From Actinomycetota bacterium (lineage in GTDB: Bacteria > Actinomycetota > Acidimicrobiia > Acidimicrobiales > MedAcidi-G1): 64,000 nt of DNA. The stretch spans positions 288,256-352,255 of the forward strand of contig JACNLA010000028.1 in the NCBI GenBank assembly GCA_014381745.1. The letters are read 5' to 3'. Of this stretch, positions 18,888-27,670 are shown one piece after another (the first letter of the stretch is position 1; every line of letters starts with the position of its first letter). Both the position numbers and the translations under genes were made by a program. The notes beneath the pieces were generated by a model. The model saw nothing but the letters and a program-made list of their open reading frames with translations. It did no database searches and was not told where the DNA came from.

Positions 18888-19643
18888 GTGGGCCTGCTTC
18901 ACCACGAGCGATACCCACGCTCGGGCAACTACGACCCTGACTGGGTTCTCGAGAACCAGATGGGTCCCAACGCCCTCTGGCTGCTCGAGTCCCTGACCGA
19001 GGTCATGTCGATCAGCCCCGGGATGCGGGTGCTGGACCTGGGCTGCGGACGGGCCATGACGTCGATCTTCATGGCACGGGAGTTTGACGCCAGGGTGTGG
19101 GCAGCAGACCTCTGGATCGACCCGGTTCAGAACCGGACCCGAATCGTGGAAGCCGGAGTCGATGATCTTGTAACCGCGGTTCATGCCGAGGCCCATGCCC
19201 TGCCGTTCGACAAGGGATTCTTCGACGCAATCGTCAGCATCGACGCCTACCACTACTTCGGTACCGACGACCTCTACCTCGGCTACCTACTCGACTACCT
19301 CCGACCCGGCGGAAGGCTCGGGATCGTCGTTCCAGCCCTCATTGAGGAGTTCGATAATGCAGTTCCCGACCACCTCCTGCCCTTCTGGCAGTGGGAGTAC
19401 TGCTGCTTCCACTCCCCCTCCTGGTGGGTGCGACACTGGGACAAGACCGGACTGGTGACAGTGGAAACCGCCGACATAGTGGAGGAGGGTTGGAAGGACT
19501 GGCTTGACTTCACTCACCATTCCCTTCACTCGATGAGCGCCGAAATGCGACTTGAGGCAGAGGTTGAGATCCAGATGCTCAGGGCCGACGCAGGTGCAAA
19601 TCTGGGTTTCGCTCGGGTTGTCGCGTCGGAGTCCCACCAATGA
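18888..19643 (+). CDS. Class I SAM-dependent methyltransferase
   Basis: A 251-residue methyltransferase. The SAM-binding motif I is VLDLGCGRAMTSIFMA, motif II is RVWAADLWIDP, and LPFDKGFFDAIVSIDAYHYF covers the post-I region. The closing DWLDFTHHSL and the His- and Trp-rich C-terminal part resemble uncharacterised bacterial small-molecule methyltransferases. The start is GTG 18888. It overlaps the next gene by 4 bp (ATGA), so the two are translationally coupled. Confidence 0.82.
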   Translation: MGLLHHERYPRSGNYDPDWVLENQMGPNALWLLESLTEVMSISPGMRVLDLGCGRAMTSIFMAREFDARVWAADLWIDPVQNRTRIVEAGVDDLVTAVHAEAHALPFDKGFFDAIVSIDAYHYFGTDDLYLGYLLDYLRPGGRLGIVVPALIEEFDNAVPDHLLPFWQWEYCCFHSPSWWVRHWDKTGLVTVETADIVEEGWKDWLDFTHHSLHSMSAEMRLEAEVEIQMLRADAGANLGFARVVASESHQ

Positions 19644-20254
19644 CCCCGCCCGGGCGCGTGCTCAGACGAACTCCGCGGCTGCTCCTGGGCCTGAGCCTCT
19701 TCGGGATCGGCCTCGGCATGATCGTGCTCGCCGACTACGGGTTGCCCGGCTGGGACGTCTTCCACCAGGGCCTCGCCGAACAGACCCCTCTCACGATCGG
19801 AACAGCCGTGATCCTCGTGGGCGCCCTCCTGCTCCTGGCGATGCTGGCCCTTAGGGAGCCGATCGGGATCGGAACCATCGCCAACGTCATCGTCGTCGGT
19901 GTGGTGCTGGACGCCATGCTCTGGCTCTTCGATGAGCCGACCAGCGTGACCGTCCGTGTCACCCTCACCCTCACGGGGCCAATCGTCGTGGCCATCGGCT
20001 CGGGCTTCTACATCGGCGTGCACATGGGCCCAGGTCCTCGTGACGGCATCATGACAGCCCTGGGCCGGCGTGGTATCACCATCTGGAAGGCCCGGTTCGG
20101 CATCGAGGCGGTCGCACTCGTCGGCGGAATGCTCCTCGGCGGAACGGTCGGGTGGGGCACGGTCTGGTTTCTCATCGTTATAGGCCCGACCGTCCACTTT
20201 TTCTTGAAACACCTCTCCCTGCCGGTCGAAGCAGACGAGGTTGCTGCTGCCTGA
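19640..20254 (+). CDS. YczE/YitT-like integral membrane protein
   Basis: A 204-residue protein with five to six hydrophobic segments. GLPGWDVFHQGLAE, IGTIANVIVVG, IGVHMGPGPRDGIM and FGIEAVALVGGMLLGG are landmarks of the YczE family of membrane proteins, whose substrate is unknown. It is translationally coupled to the methyltransferase before it (shared ATGA at 19640-19643). Confidence 0.82.
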   Translation: MTPPGRVLRRTPRLLLGLSLFGIGLGMIVLADYGLPGWDVFHQGLAEQTPLTIGTAVILVGALLLLAMLALREPIGIGTIANVIVVGVVLDAMLWLFDEPTSVTVRVTLTLTGPIVVAIGSGFYIGVHMGPGPRDGIMTALGRRGITIWKARFGIEAVALVGGMLLGGTVGWGTVWFLIVIGPTVHFFLKHLSLPVEADEVAAA

Positions 20255-20328
20255 GGCGCGTCGGATGCTGACAGGACCTTCGCCCCTAACATCTCAATCC
20301 GACCCCACCTACGTTCAAGTTGTCACCG

Positions 20329-20349
20329 GGCACGGGGGCCGCCCGTGCC
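20329..20349 (+). terminator. Possible hairpin terminator
   Basis: An 8-bp inverted repeat, GGCACGGG/CCCGTGCC, with a 5-nt loop lies 75 bp after the YczE-like gene. No T-run follows, so this is tentative. Confidence 0.35.
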
Positions 20350-20372
20350 GCTAGACCAACGAGGTGCCGCCT

Positions 20373-20669
20373 ATGTACACGATCAGGGAAAAGGGCAGGA
20401 ACGGAAGCCTGGAGATCACATCCGATTCGCTCGTCCGGGTGATCCACGAAAAGGAACCGCCCAACTTCTGGACGAAGCGACGGGTTCACGACAAACTCAA
20501 GGTGATACCTCTCGAGTCGGTCACCCACGTCATGTACCGCCCGAACAGGTTGAGAACCGACGTGGTGACCATCTCCACCCCTGACAAGACCTGGAAGTGG
20601 AAGGTCGTACACGCCGCTGAGTTCGTTACAGAGTTGAACGACGCTGTGGCATCACTGCAAAACGCCTAA
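20373..20669 (+). CDS. Small hypothetical protein, PH-like fold suspected
   Basis: A 98-residue soluble protein. Alternating strands (MYTIREKGRNGSLEITSD, IPLESVTHVMYRP, VVTISTPDKTWKWKVV) followed by a C-terminal helix (AAEFVTELNDAVASL) look like a bacterial PH-like domain. No family name assigned. The start is ATG 20373 with GAGGTG 7 bases upstream; an in-frame GTG lies at 20364. Confidence 0.62.
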   Translation: MYTIREKGRNGSLEITSDSLVRVIHEKEPPNFWTKRRVHDKLKVIPLESVTHVMYRPNRLRTDVVTISTPDKTWKWKVVHAAEFVTELNDAVASLQNA

Positions 20670-20699
20670 CCAAAATTCGACAACGAGTAGGGTCCCGGC

Positions 20700-21344
20700 A
20701 TGCTGGGGGTCACGTCGATGCTTGCCACCGTTGTCCGGTCGGTATCCGTCTGGGCCAGCCGAGTGGCAGCTATCGGCCCCACCGACAAGGCTGCGCGGAA
20801 CTACGGCAGGTTCGGCGAAGGGAGCATCGTGGCATGGCCGCCCGGTGCCGGGTTTGGCGAGCGCTGGATCTGGCTCGGTAGCGACACCCTCATTGCCGCC
20901 CACGTCACGCTGTCGGCCGGCATGGGCCCAGGACAGGAGATGGTTACAGACCCGGTAGTGAAGATCGGTGACCGCTGCGTGATCGGTAGGGGAACTGCGA
21001 TCGTCGGGCACTTCTCCATCGACATTGGCGACGACGTCTACATGGGGATGAACATCTACATCACCGACCAGAACCACGGCTACGCGGACCTCAGCCAGCC
21101 CATCGGCACCCAGACACCCAACGACGACGCCGTCTCAATCGGCTCGGGCAGTTGGATCGGATCCGGAGCGGTGATCCTCCCCGGCGCCAGGATCGGCAGC
21201 CACGTCGTCGTAGGAGCCAACTCGGTCGTCCGCGGCGAGATCCCAGACAACTGCGTGGTGGTCGGATCACCGGCGCGGGTGGTTCGCCGACACGACGGCT
21301 CGGCGTGGGTGCGGGATACCCCGGACCAACCCGGACCTGGCTGA
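20700..21344 (+). CDS. Hexapeptide-repeat acyltransferase
   Basis: A 214-residue left-handed beta-helix protein. The hexapeptide ladder is seen in VVKIGDRCVIGRGTAIVGHF, SIDIGDDVYMGMNIYIT and GSWIGSGAVILPGARIGSHV. The catalytic-type His is in TDQNHGYAD. The C-terminal VVVGSPARVVRR is typical of maltose/galactoside-type O-acetyltransferases and sugar acyltransferases. The acceptor is unknown. The N-terminal 60 residues, hydrophobic then WPPGAGFGERWIWLG, are unusual. An MFS gene follows at 9 bp. Confidence 0.82.
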   Translation: MLGVTSMLATVVRSVSVWASRVAAIGPTDKAARNYGRFGEGSIVAWPPGAGFGERWIWLGSDTLIAAHVTLSAGMGPGQEMVTDPVVKIGDRCVIGRGTAIVGHFSIDIGDDVYMGMNIYITDQNHGYADLSQPIGTQTPNDDAVSIGSGSWIGSGAVILPGARIGSHVVVGANSVVRGEIPDNCVVVGSPARVVRRHDGSAWVRDTPDQPGPG

Positions 21345-21353
21345 GGCTGCATC

Positions 21354-22559
21354 TTGCCAGCACCGGAGGAACACAGAAGCAGACACGGGTGGTCCGGCGT
21401 AGCAGCACTCGGGCTCCTCACGATCACCTCCTACGGATCATGGATGTACGGGTTCGGCGTCCTGATCGGACCGATCAGCGACGACATGGGTTGGAGCACC
21501 ACAACCCTGGGTGTCACGTTCGGTGCGGCAATGCTGTTGACGGGCCTCGGGTCCTTTACCGGAGGACGCCTCCTGGACCGCTTCGGCGGGCCCGGCCCGT
21601 TCCTGCTACAGGCACTACTGGGGGGCGGCCTCCTCCTTGCCTCAACCTGGGCCGACCACCCGGTCAGCTTCGGCCTGTTCTACGCGCTGGGCGCCGGCAT
21701 CACCGGAGCTACCGGCTTCTACCACGTGACAACTGCTGCTGCAGCCCGCCTGCGCCCCCATCGCCCGGACCAAGCCATAGCGGTGGTAACACTCATCGGC
21801 GCCTTCTGCAGCCCCATCTACCTCCCGCTGACGGCATGGATGGTCACGGCGTGGCACTGGCGCACGGCCGCACGCATCCTTGCCCTGCTGGCAGTGGCCG
21901 GTGGATTCCTGGCAGCATCCCTTACGGCTAACGCACGCAGCTCCCACTCAGGTCCTTCCCTGAGGCCGCTGGATGCGATCCGCAGCGCCCTGGGACGACC
22001 CGCAATCCAGCGAATGATGGCTGCGTACGTCATGACCGGCATCGCCTTCACGTCGGTGCTCGTCTACCAGGTCCCCATCCTCACGGCCTCCGGCCTGAGC
22101 CTCGCCGCGGCAGGAACCATCGGAGGCCTCCGTGGCCTGTTTCAGTTCTTCGGCCGCCTCGGCCTGACCGGTCTGGTCGAGCGCCACGGGTCCGGTGCCC
22201 TCTTGAGGTTGGCGTTCCTGGTCAGTGCCGTTGGCATCGCCTTCCTTCTGTTTGGAACCATCCCGGCCGGAGTGGTCTTTGCGCTCATGGCCGGCCTCGC
22301 AATGGGCGCCAGCACACCTCTCCAGAGCGTGTACGCACGTAGCCACTTCGACGAGGGCGACCTCGGCCTCCTCATGGGCCTCCAGGGGGTATCGATGGGT
22401 CTCGCCGGTGCTCTCGGGCCGGTCATGGGGGGCATCATGCGCGACCTGTCGGGAAGCTGGACCCCGACAGTAATCATGGGAATCGTGACCATGACCCTGG
22501 GTGCATGGCTTCTGAAACCAGACGAACACCGACCTGTCGGCGACACCGCAATCCAGTGA
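21354..22559 (+). CDS. MFS transporter (monocarboxylate/oxalate-formate-like)
   Basis: A 401-residue transporter with about twelve hydrophobic segments and the MFS loop motif GGRLLDRFGGPGPFL after TM2. YGFGVLIGPISDDMGWS at the start matches the oxalate:formate/monocarboxylate branch. The substrate is unproven. The start codon appears to be TTG 21354. Co-transcription with the acyltransferase upstream is likely from the 9-bp gap. Confidence 0.82.
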   Translation: MPAPEEHRSRHGWSGVAALGLLTITSYGSWMYGFGVLIGPISDDMGWSTTTLGVTFGAAMLLTGLGSFTGGRLLDRFGGPGPFLLQALLGGGLLLASTWADHPVSFGLFYALGAGITGATGFYHVTTAAAARLRPHRPDQAIAVVTLIGAFCSPIYLPLTAWMVTAWHWRTAARILALLAVAGGFLAASLTANARSSHSGPSLRPLDAIRSALGRPAIQRMMAAYVMTGIAFTSVLVYQVPILTASGLSLAAAGTIGGLRGLFQFFGRLGLTGLVERHGSGALLRLAFLVSAVGIAFLLFGTIPAGVVFALMAGLAMGASTPLQSVYARSHFDEGDLGLLMGLQGVSMGLAGALGPVMGGIMRDLSGSWTPTVIMGIVTMTLGAWLLKPDEHRPVGDTAIQ

Positions 22560-22698
22560 ACATCCTCGGAGCAGCGGAGCCCCTTATGTCCCGGGGTGCC
22601 CTATCCTGTGTCCGCAGGAACCGCTGCTGCCGAAGAGACCTCGGCGGTTGTCGGATCCTGCAGTCCGAACATCGCTCCAACCGGATCTGAGGCCGAGC

Positions 22699-23748
22699 AT
22701 GCAGACCCTGGAACCAACGGCGCTGACGCTCAAAGACGTCATCGACGTGGTGCCTGCCTCCTGTCGGAAGCGTTCAACTCCTCGGGGGCTGGCGCTAGTT
22801 GTCCGCGATCTGGTGCTCTACGCAGCGGTGGTAACCGGAATCGTGCTCAGCCCGGCCTGGTGGTTGACCCTGATCCTGATTCCCCTTGCCGGCATCATGG
22901 TGGCCGCAATGTTCGTCCTCGGCCACGATGCCGCCCACGGTGTCCTGACCGACAACAACCGCCTCAACGGGATTCTGGGTCGCCTCCTGTTCGTTCCGTC
23001 ATTCCACATCTACGAGGCCTGGATCCTCGGCCACAACCGCATTCACCACGGCCACACGGTCAGACAGGGAATGGACTTCGTCTGGCATCCGGTGACCGTC
23101 GATCAGTACAGGGCCATGGGTCCCTGGGCACGCCTCCGTCACCGCGTTGAGTGGTCGGTGATAGGCCCTCTCCCCTATTACCTGCGTGAGGTCTGGTGGA
23201 ACAAGATGATCGCCTTCCGCCAGCCTCCTGCCAAGTGGGCCGGAGCGATCCGCCGAGACCGCTACATGCTCTACTCAGCGGTCCTTCTGGTGGCTACCGG
23301 AGCCGCCTTCCTCGGTGGCCTGGGTTCGGGCAACGTTCTGGGAGCCCTCTGGATGATCACCAAGTTGATGGTGATCCCGTTCCTCATCTTCACCCACGTC
23401 ATCGGCTGGACCGTCTACGTCCACCACATCACCCCTGAGATCCGTTGGCACACCCGCCGCGGATGGTCCAAGGTGGCGGGCCAACTGGATGGCACGACCA
23501 TCCTCCGCATGCCCAAGGTCGTGGATCTCTTCTTCCACTGGATCTTCGTGCACACACCCCACCACGTGGACATGCGCATTCCCTGCTACCGCCTGAACGA
23601 GGCCGCCAAGGCCATCACGGCTGCCTTCCCCGATCGCACCATCGACCGCAAGTTGCGCCTGCGCACCTACCTGATGGCCACCCGCACCTGCAAGCTCTAC
23701 GACTTCGAGGAGGGCACCTGGCTCTCCTACCGGGCAGCCCGCACCTGA
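22699..23748 (+). CDS. Membrane fatty-acid desaturase/hydroxylase
   Basis: A 349-residue diiron membrane enzyme. The three His boxes are HDAAH, HNRIHH and HTPHH (in WIFVHTPHHVDMRIPCY), with hydrophobic segments between box 1 and box 2 and again before box 3. These ligate the two irons of membrane desaturases and hydroxylases. The substrate is probably an acyl lipid, but could be another membrane lipid. ATG 22699 is preferred over TTG 22648 because a GAGG site precedes it. Electron-donor genes are not adjacent; ferredoxins occur elsewhere in the window (9.4 and 27.9 kb). Confidence 0.85.
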   Translation: MQTLEPTALTLKDVIDVVPASCRKRSTPRGLALVVRDLVLYAAVVTGIVLSPAWWLTLILIPLAGIMVAAMFVLGHDAAHGVLTDNNRLNGILGRLLFVPSFHIYEAWILGHNRIHHGHTVRQGMDFVWHPVTVDQYRAMGPWARLRHRVEWSVIGPLPYYLREVWWNKMIAFRQPPAKWAGAIRRDRYMLYSAVLLVATGAAFLGGLGSGNVLGALWMITKLMVIPFLIFTHVIGWTVYVHHITPEIRWHTRRGWSKVAGQLDGTTILRMPKVVDLFFHWIFVHTPHHVDMRIPCYRLNEAAKAITAAFPDRTIDRKLRLRTYLMATRTCKLYDFEEGTWLSYRAART

Positions 23749-23749
23749 C

Positions 23750-24955
23750 TCAGCGGCCCGTGTAGTTGCCGTCAGGCGCAACCATCGGAAACCCGATCGC
23801 AGGGTCCTCCAGAATCACCACCACTGCCGGATCCACGGCCCTGAGTTGGGTTGGAGTGCAGGGCTCCCACTCCTCGGCTATCTCATCGCACCTGCCGGGC
23901 ACCTGTTGCTGGGCTCCCATGAGGGTCGTGTTCGCCCAGTAGATGTACTCCGAGACCATGCATGAGTACTCACAGCTGTCATCGAAGTAGTGGTACCAGG
24001 CGGCGGCCGGGTACTCGTCTGGTATCTGCCCGAAGTGTCCGCCGCGTGCGAGGTCCATCGCATCGGTCAGGTCCGAGGCTCTGCTGTCTGAGAGCACCTC
24101 TCGATGGTTGGGAACCCAGCCATAGTTGTAGATGAGGTGATGAATCTCTTCGAGGGCGAAGTCGAACTCGCCCGGCTGGTCGGTCTCATCGCCCAGCAGT
24201 TCCTGCAGGTTGCCGATTCCGTCCTCGGCATCCCAGATCCCCGACTCGTCAAGGTCATCGGGGTCTGCTCCCATCACGAGGGCCGCAGCGAGGTTCGCCA
24301 TCATCTCAGGCACCGCCGGGTCATCGGGTTCACCGTCGGCGTCGTTGTCGATGTACTGGGCCAGCACGTTTCCAGCGTGTTCCAGCTTTGAGTCGGGTGT
24401 CGCCGGGGTAGCAAAGACGGGTACCCCGAACGCCTCCACATGCTTGGAGAAGTAGGGCTGGTATGCGGCGTAGCGGCCCGGGACAGGGCCCGAGGTGAGA
24501 TCCAGGGTCCAGGTGTGTTCGACAGCAGTTGTTGGCGGCACCGTTGTGGTGGCAGCAGGCGGCTCGGTCGTCGCCGGCACCGCTGTGGTGGCAGCAGGCG
24601 GCTCGGTCGTCGCCGGCACCGCTGTGGTGGCAACAGGCGGCTCGGTCGTCGCCGGCACCGCTGTGGTGGCAGGCGGCTCGGTCGTCGCCGGCGGAGCACC
24701 GGTGGTCGCCGGTACGGCCTCTTCAACGGCGACGACAGAGGTCGTGGGCACCTCCGGCATGTTGGTGGTCGTTGCAACAGGTGCAGATGTCGGCTCAGGC
24801 GCTTCGGAGGTTGCCACCTGCGGCGGTGTCGTCACCCCCACCGAGGTGGTTGAGGACGCTGCCTGCAAGGCCGTTCCTCCGCCCCCACAGCCGACCACGA
24901 AAAGTGCTCCCACTGCCAGCAGCACCCGGACACACCTGCAACCATCCACCGCCAT
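23750..24955 (-). CDS. Lipoprotein with repetitive Thr/Pro/Ala linker, unknown domain
   Basis: A 401-residue lipoprotein. The signal peptide ends at a lipobox (FVVGC) near residue 22. Residues about 30-150 are a low-complexity linker with a nearly exact repeat of PPATTAVPATTE-like units. The remaining 250 residues have conserved-looking acidic and His elements: FDFALEEIHHLIYNYGWVP, AAAWYHYFDDSCEYSCMV and NDADGEPDDP. EEIHH with later EYIYW could be a metal site, but I cannot place the family. I chose ATG 24955 because a signal peptide starts right after it; the frame continues into the divergent aldo/keto reductase gene. Confidence 0.7.
   Translation of the reverse strand: MAVDGCRCVRVLLAVGALFVVGCGGGGTALQAASSTTSVGVTTPPQVATSEAPEPTSAPVATTTNMPEVPTTSVVAVEEAVPATTGAPPATTEPPATTAVPATTEPPVATTAVPATTEPPAATTAVPATTEPPAATTTVPPTTAVEHTWTLDLTSGPVPGRYAAYQPYFSKHVEAFGVPVFATPATPDSKLEHAGNVLAQYIDNDADGEPDDPAVPEMMANLAAALVMGADPDDLDESGIWDAEDGIGNLQELLGDETDQPGEFDFALEEIHHLIYNYGWVPNHREVLSDSRASDLTDAMDLARGGHFGQIPDEYPAAAWYHYFDDSCEYSCMVSEYIYWANTTLMGAQQQVPGRCDEIAEEWEPCTPTQLRAVDPAVVVILEDPAIGFPMVAPDGNYTGR
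24542..24697. repeat. 39-bp tandem repeat inside lipoprotein linker
   Basis: Three near-identical 39-bp units (period 24542, 24581, 24620) plus a shortened fourth encode the Thr/Pro/Ala linker on the minus strand. Units differ by one or two bases, so the array probably expands and contracts by slippage or recombination. Confidence 0.85.
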
Positions 24956-25048
24956 CGGACCTCCCCGTTTTCGCTTGAGAAGACGGTAACGGCGGAAACT
25001 TGTCTTGACGGCTCCTGTTGAGGTCCCGCACCTGACTATCTTTCGCCC

Positions 25049-25930
25049 ATGGAGACACGCCGTCTGGGCCGTACCGGCCACCAAAGCAGCGTCGCCATCC
25101 TGGGCGGAGCCGTCTTCTTTGCCGACACACCCGAGAGTGCCGCGCCGACATTTCAGATGGCTCTCGGCCGCGGCGTCAACCACCTTGACATTGCACCCGG
25201 CTACGGCCTGGCCGAGCGTGCCATCGGCCCCCACATTCCAGCCGTCCGGGACAGGCTGTTCGTGGCCTGCAAGACCGGTGAGACAACCAGAGACTCCGCA
25301 CTGTCACGGCTCGACAAGAGCCTGACCCGACTCCAGGTCGACCACCTGGACCTCTACCAGGCCCATGGGGTCACGAGCATCGCCGACCTGGACGCCCGCG
25401 ACGACGCATTCCGGGTCATTCTGGAGGCACGCGACCGGGGCAAGACCCGTTTCGTCGGCGTGACAGGCCATGACATGGGTGCGCCGCGTGCCCACCTCGA
25501 GGCTCTCCGCCGCTACGACCTGGACACCGTCATGTTCCCCGTCTTTCCCGGCGTCTGGTCCGATGCCAGCTACAGAGCCGACGCCGAGGCTCTCCTTGCC
25601 GAGTGTGCCAACCGTGATATTGGGGTCATGGCGATCAAGGCGGTCGCCCGCAGGGCGTGGGGAGACCGCCCACCCGATACATCCAGCTGGTACGAACCGT
25701 TCAGGTCCGATGAGGGAATCCGACGTGGCATCAGGTTCGCCCTGTCAACGCCCGGGGTCCACGCCTTCTGCACCTCCAGCAGTTCAGATGTCCTCGAGTC
25801 CTCCATCGAGGCAGCAGGCTCCTTTGAACCGCTGAGTCCCGATGAGAGAGACGCCGCCATGACACCGATAGCTGGCGACGGTCCGATCTTCCCCCTACGG
25901 GAACACGCAAAGCTGCCCTCCGGCTGGTAG
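25049..25930 (+). CDS. Aldo/keto reductase family protein
   Basis: A 293-residue NAD(P)H-dependent oxidoreductase with the TIM-barrel AKR tetrad visible: Asp and Tyr in HLDIAPGYGLAE, Lys in VACKTGE, and His in LDLYQAHG. The C-terminal part (AFCTSSSSDVLESSIEAA) matches the cofactor-binding loop of AKR proteins. The substrate is unknown. It is divergent from the lipoprotein gene at 24955, with 93 bp between them, and is followed by a hairpin. Confidence 0.85.
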   Translation: METRRLGRTGHQSSVAILGGAVFFADTPESAAPTFQMALGRGVNHLDIAPGYGLAERAIGPHIPAVRDRLFVACKTGETTRDSALSRLDKSLTRLQVDHLDLYQAHGVTSIADLDARDDAFRVILEARDRGKTRFVGVTGHDMGAPRAHLEALRRYDLDTVMFPVFPGVWSDASYRADAEALLAECANRDIGVMAIKAVARRAWGDRPPDTSSWYEPFRSDEGIRRGIRFALSTPGVHAFCTSSSSDVLESSIEAAGSFEPLSPDERDAAMTPIAGDGPIFPLREHAKLPSGW

Positions 25931-25934
25931 CCGG

Positions 25935-25963
25935 TCGGGCAGGTGCAGCGAGCACCTACCCGA
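25935..25963 (+). terminator. Hairpin after aldo/keto reductase gene
   Basis: TCGGG and AGGTGC pair with GCACCT and CCCGA around an AGCGA loop, with one C-A mismatch, giving an 11-bp stem directly after the stop codon. There is no T-run. It separates this gene from the diiron operon. Confidence 0.55.
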
Positions 25964-25981
25964 AGCGAACCATCAGCATCT

Positions 25982-25997
25982 AGGGACCTAATGCCCT
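25982..25997. promoter_or_regulatory. Imperfect copy of AGGGAC-N4-GTCCCT palindrome
   Basis: AGGGACCTAATGCCCT, 91 bp before the diiron gene start. It matches the sites at 29749, 29805 and 33855 except for TG in place of GT in the right arm. The binding protein is unknown; a TetR- or GntR-type regulator is plausible. Confidence 0.5.
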
Positions 25998-26038
25998 ATC
26001 GGACTTCGTGATACCAGCCGTTTACTGGTCTGAACTGT

Positions 26039-26054
26039 GATAACGATCGTTATC
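26039..26054. promoter_or_regulatory. 16-bp perfect palindrome before diiron operon
   Basis: GATAACGATCGTTATC is a perfect palindrome 33 bp upstream of the diiron gene start. Its size and symmetry suit a dimeric repressor of TetR type. It lies downstream of the AGGGAC-type site, so this promoter may be under two controls. Confidence 0.55.
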
Positions 26055-26087
26055 CCCGGGGGTTGGGGAAGACAAAGGAGCACCGCA

Positions 26088-27188
26088 ATGGCACTGGCTA
26101 CCGATGAGACCGTCCGGGACTTTCCTGAAGCGACACCCATGGGCCAACCGCTCGACTGGTCCTGGCTGCGGGGAACAAGAGCCGAATGGGGCATGAACCC
26201 GGTGCCGGGACGCCGCGGCCTCACCATGATGGACATCGCCACAGGCACCTACGGCGAGATCCTCGACGAGCCTCCCTACCGCTCCATGGCGCCACGTGGC
26301 GCCGACATCGCCGAAGACACTCCCGACATGGGCTACATCCTCAACCACAAGTCCCAGGTCTGGGCAGACAACGTGATCGAGCTCTACGAAGAGGCCGTGG
26401 CCCGACAATGGTCCTCCGCCCGCGACATCCCCTGGAACGAGCTCCAGGAACTGCCGTCCGACATCGAGCATGCGATGTGTCAACTCTGCACTGTCCTGAC
26501 CGAGATCGAGATGATCGCAACCGACCTCCCGGCCAAGTGGATGTGGCGGATGAACCACCACTTCGTCGAGGCCAAGATGTTCCTCGCAACCCAGATCATG
26601 GACGAGGCCCGCCACGCCGACGTGTTCCGCAAGAGGGCGCTGGCAAACGGCGGCGGTCTGCTGCTTGCCGGCTCGGGCGACGAGAGCCTGCTCAGAAGCA
26701 TCCTGGAGGCCAAGACCTACACCCAGGCGTCAGCGCTCCTCCACCTGCTCGGCGAGGGATTCATCCTGGACGTGTTCCGCCAGGGCGAGATGATCGCACC
26801 CACCCACGTCGAGAAGAAGATCTTCCGCCTCTCCATGCAGGACGAAGCCCGCCATGTCGCCTACGGCACCATGCACATTCGCCAGGCCATCTCCGGCGAC
26901 CCCGACGTGGCCGAAGAGATCCACGAGGCGCTGGACCACGGCGAAAAGTTCCTCATCGAGTTCGGAACCTCCCCGGTCCTGTCGTCGGCTCTGGCGATGC
27001 TTCTGGGCGGCGGCTCCGAACACATAGAGGACAAGGGTTTTCCTCTTCAGGCCCAGATGGCCACCAAGATCTTCACCTCCTACCTGGCCCGTTGCGAACG
27101 GGCAGGGCTGAACAGAATCGACAGAACCGAACTGCCACTCGACCTGCTGGGAATCGACCTCAGCAAGTTCGACAAGAGCGGCGTCTGA
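26088..27188 (+). CDS. Ferritin-like diiron oxygenase-type protein
   Basis: A 366-residue helical protein with a full carboxylate diiron ligand set: E139 or E141 (LTEIEMIATD), E173xxH176 (DEARHADVF), E223 (LGEGFILDVF) and E253xxH256 (DEARHVAYG). This E...ExxH...E...ExxH order is that of R2-like and AurF-like oxygenases. No signal peptide or membrane segment. It starts at ATG 26088 with AAAGGAG upstream. It is the first gene of a tight four-gene operon with an SCP2-like protein, a zinc ribbon and a dicluster ferredoxin, so I infer an oxygenase or desaturase acting on a lipid-type substrate with ferredoxin as reductant. The reaction is unproven. Confidence 0.78.
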   Translation: MALATDETVRDFPEATPMGQPLDWSWLRGTRAEWGMNPVPGRRGLTMMDIATGTYGEILDEPPYRSMAPRGADIAEDTPDMGYILNHKSQVWADNVIELYEEAVARQWSSARDIPWNELQELPSDIEHAMCQLCTVLTEIEMIATDLPAKWMWRMNHHFVEAKMFLATQIMDEARHADVFRKRALANGGGLLLAGSGDESLLRSILEAKTYTQASALLHLLGEGFILDVFRQGEMIAPTHVEKKIFRLSMQDEARHVAYGTMHIRQAISGDPDVAEEIHEALDHGEKFLIEFGTSPVLSSALAMLLGGGSEHIEDKGFPLQAQMATKIFTSYLARCERAGLNRIDRTELPLDLLGIDLSKFDKSGV

Positions 27189-27202
27189 AGGGAAGGCACA
27201 CG

Positions 27203-27646
27203 ATGAGCAGCAGAGTGAACCAACTGGGCTTCTATCAGGACCTGGCCGACCTGATGAACTCACACCCGGAACAGTACGAAACCCTCGGCGAGGTGGACTT
27301 CACCCTCGGGATCGTGATGGTCGACGACCATGGTGCCGACCTGCGCGTCCGGCTGAGCTTCGAGGAACTCGGCTGCTCAGAGGTATCGCCCCTGTCCGAA
27401 GGCACCGAGAACGGCTGCGACTGCTGGCTGAAAGGAGACCTTCCAGCCTGGGAGGAAATGTTTGAAGACATCACCGCCAACGGCCTCGCCACCGGCCGAC
27501 GCACCATCAACAGCCTCACCCTTCTGGGCGACCGCATTGCAACAATGGGCGACGACCCTATGGGCGTTGACAAGTTCTTCCGCTTCAACCAGACGATCCA
27601 GCAATTCCTTGACGGTGCCGCTCAGCTGGTACCGGCAACAGCCTGA
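27203..27646 (+). CDS. SCP2-like (sterol carrier fold) protein
   Basis: A 147-residue soluble protein. LRVRLSFEELGCSEVSPL, CDCWLKGDLPAWEEMFEDI and ATGRRTINSLTLLGDRIATM fit the SCP2 fold, which carries acyl chains or sterols in a hydrophobic pocket. The match is by pattern only. It lies 14 bp after the diiron gene with its own ribosome site. It could present a lipid substrate to the diiron protein. Confidence 0.62.
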   Translation: MSSRVNQLGFYQDLADLMNSHPEQYETLGEVDFTLGIVMVDDHGADLRVRLSFEELGCSEVSPLSEGTENGCDCWLKGDLPAWEEMFEDITANGLATGRRTINSLTLLGDRIATMGDDPMGVDKFFRFNQTIQQFLDGAAQLVPATA

Positions 27647-27670
27647 CCCGATCCACCGAAAGGACCCAGA

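Noticed and set aside
24542..24697. Possible CRISPR-like array
   Set aside because: Units are directly adjacent, coding and without unique spacers; they are linker repeats in a lipoprotein.
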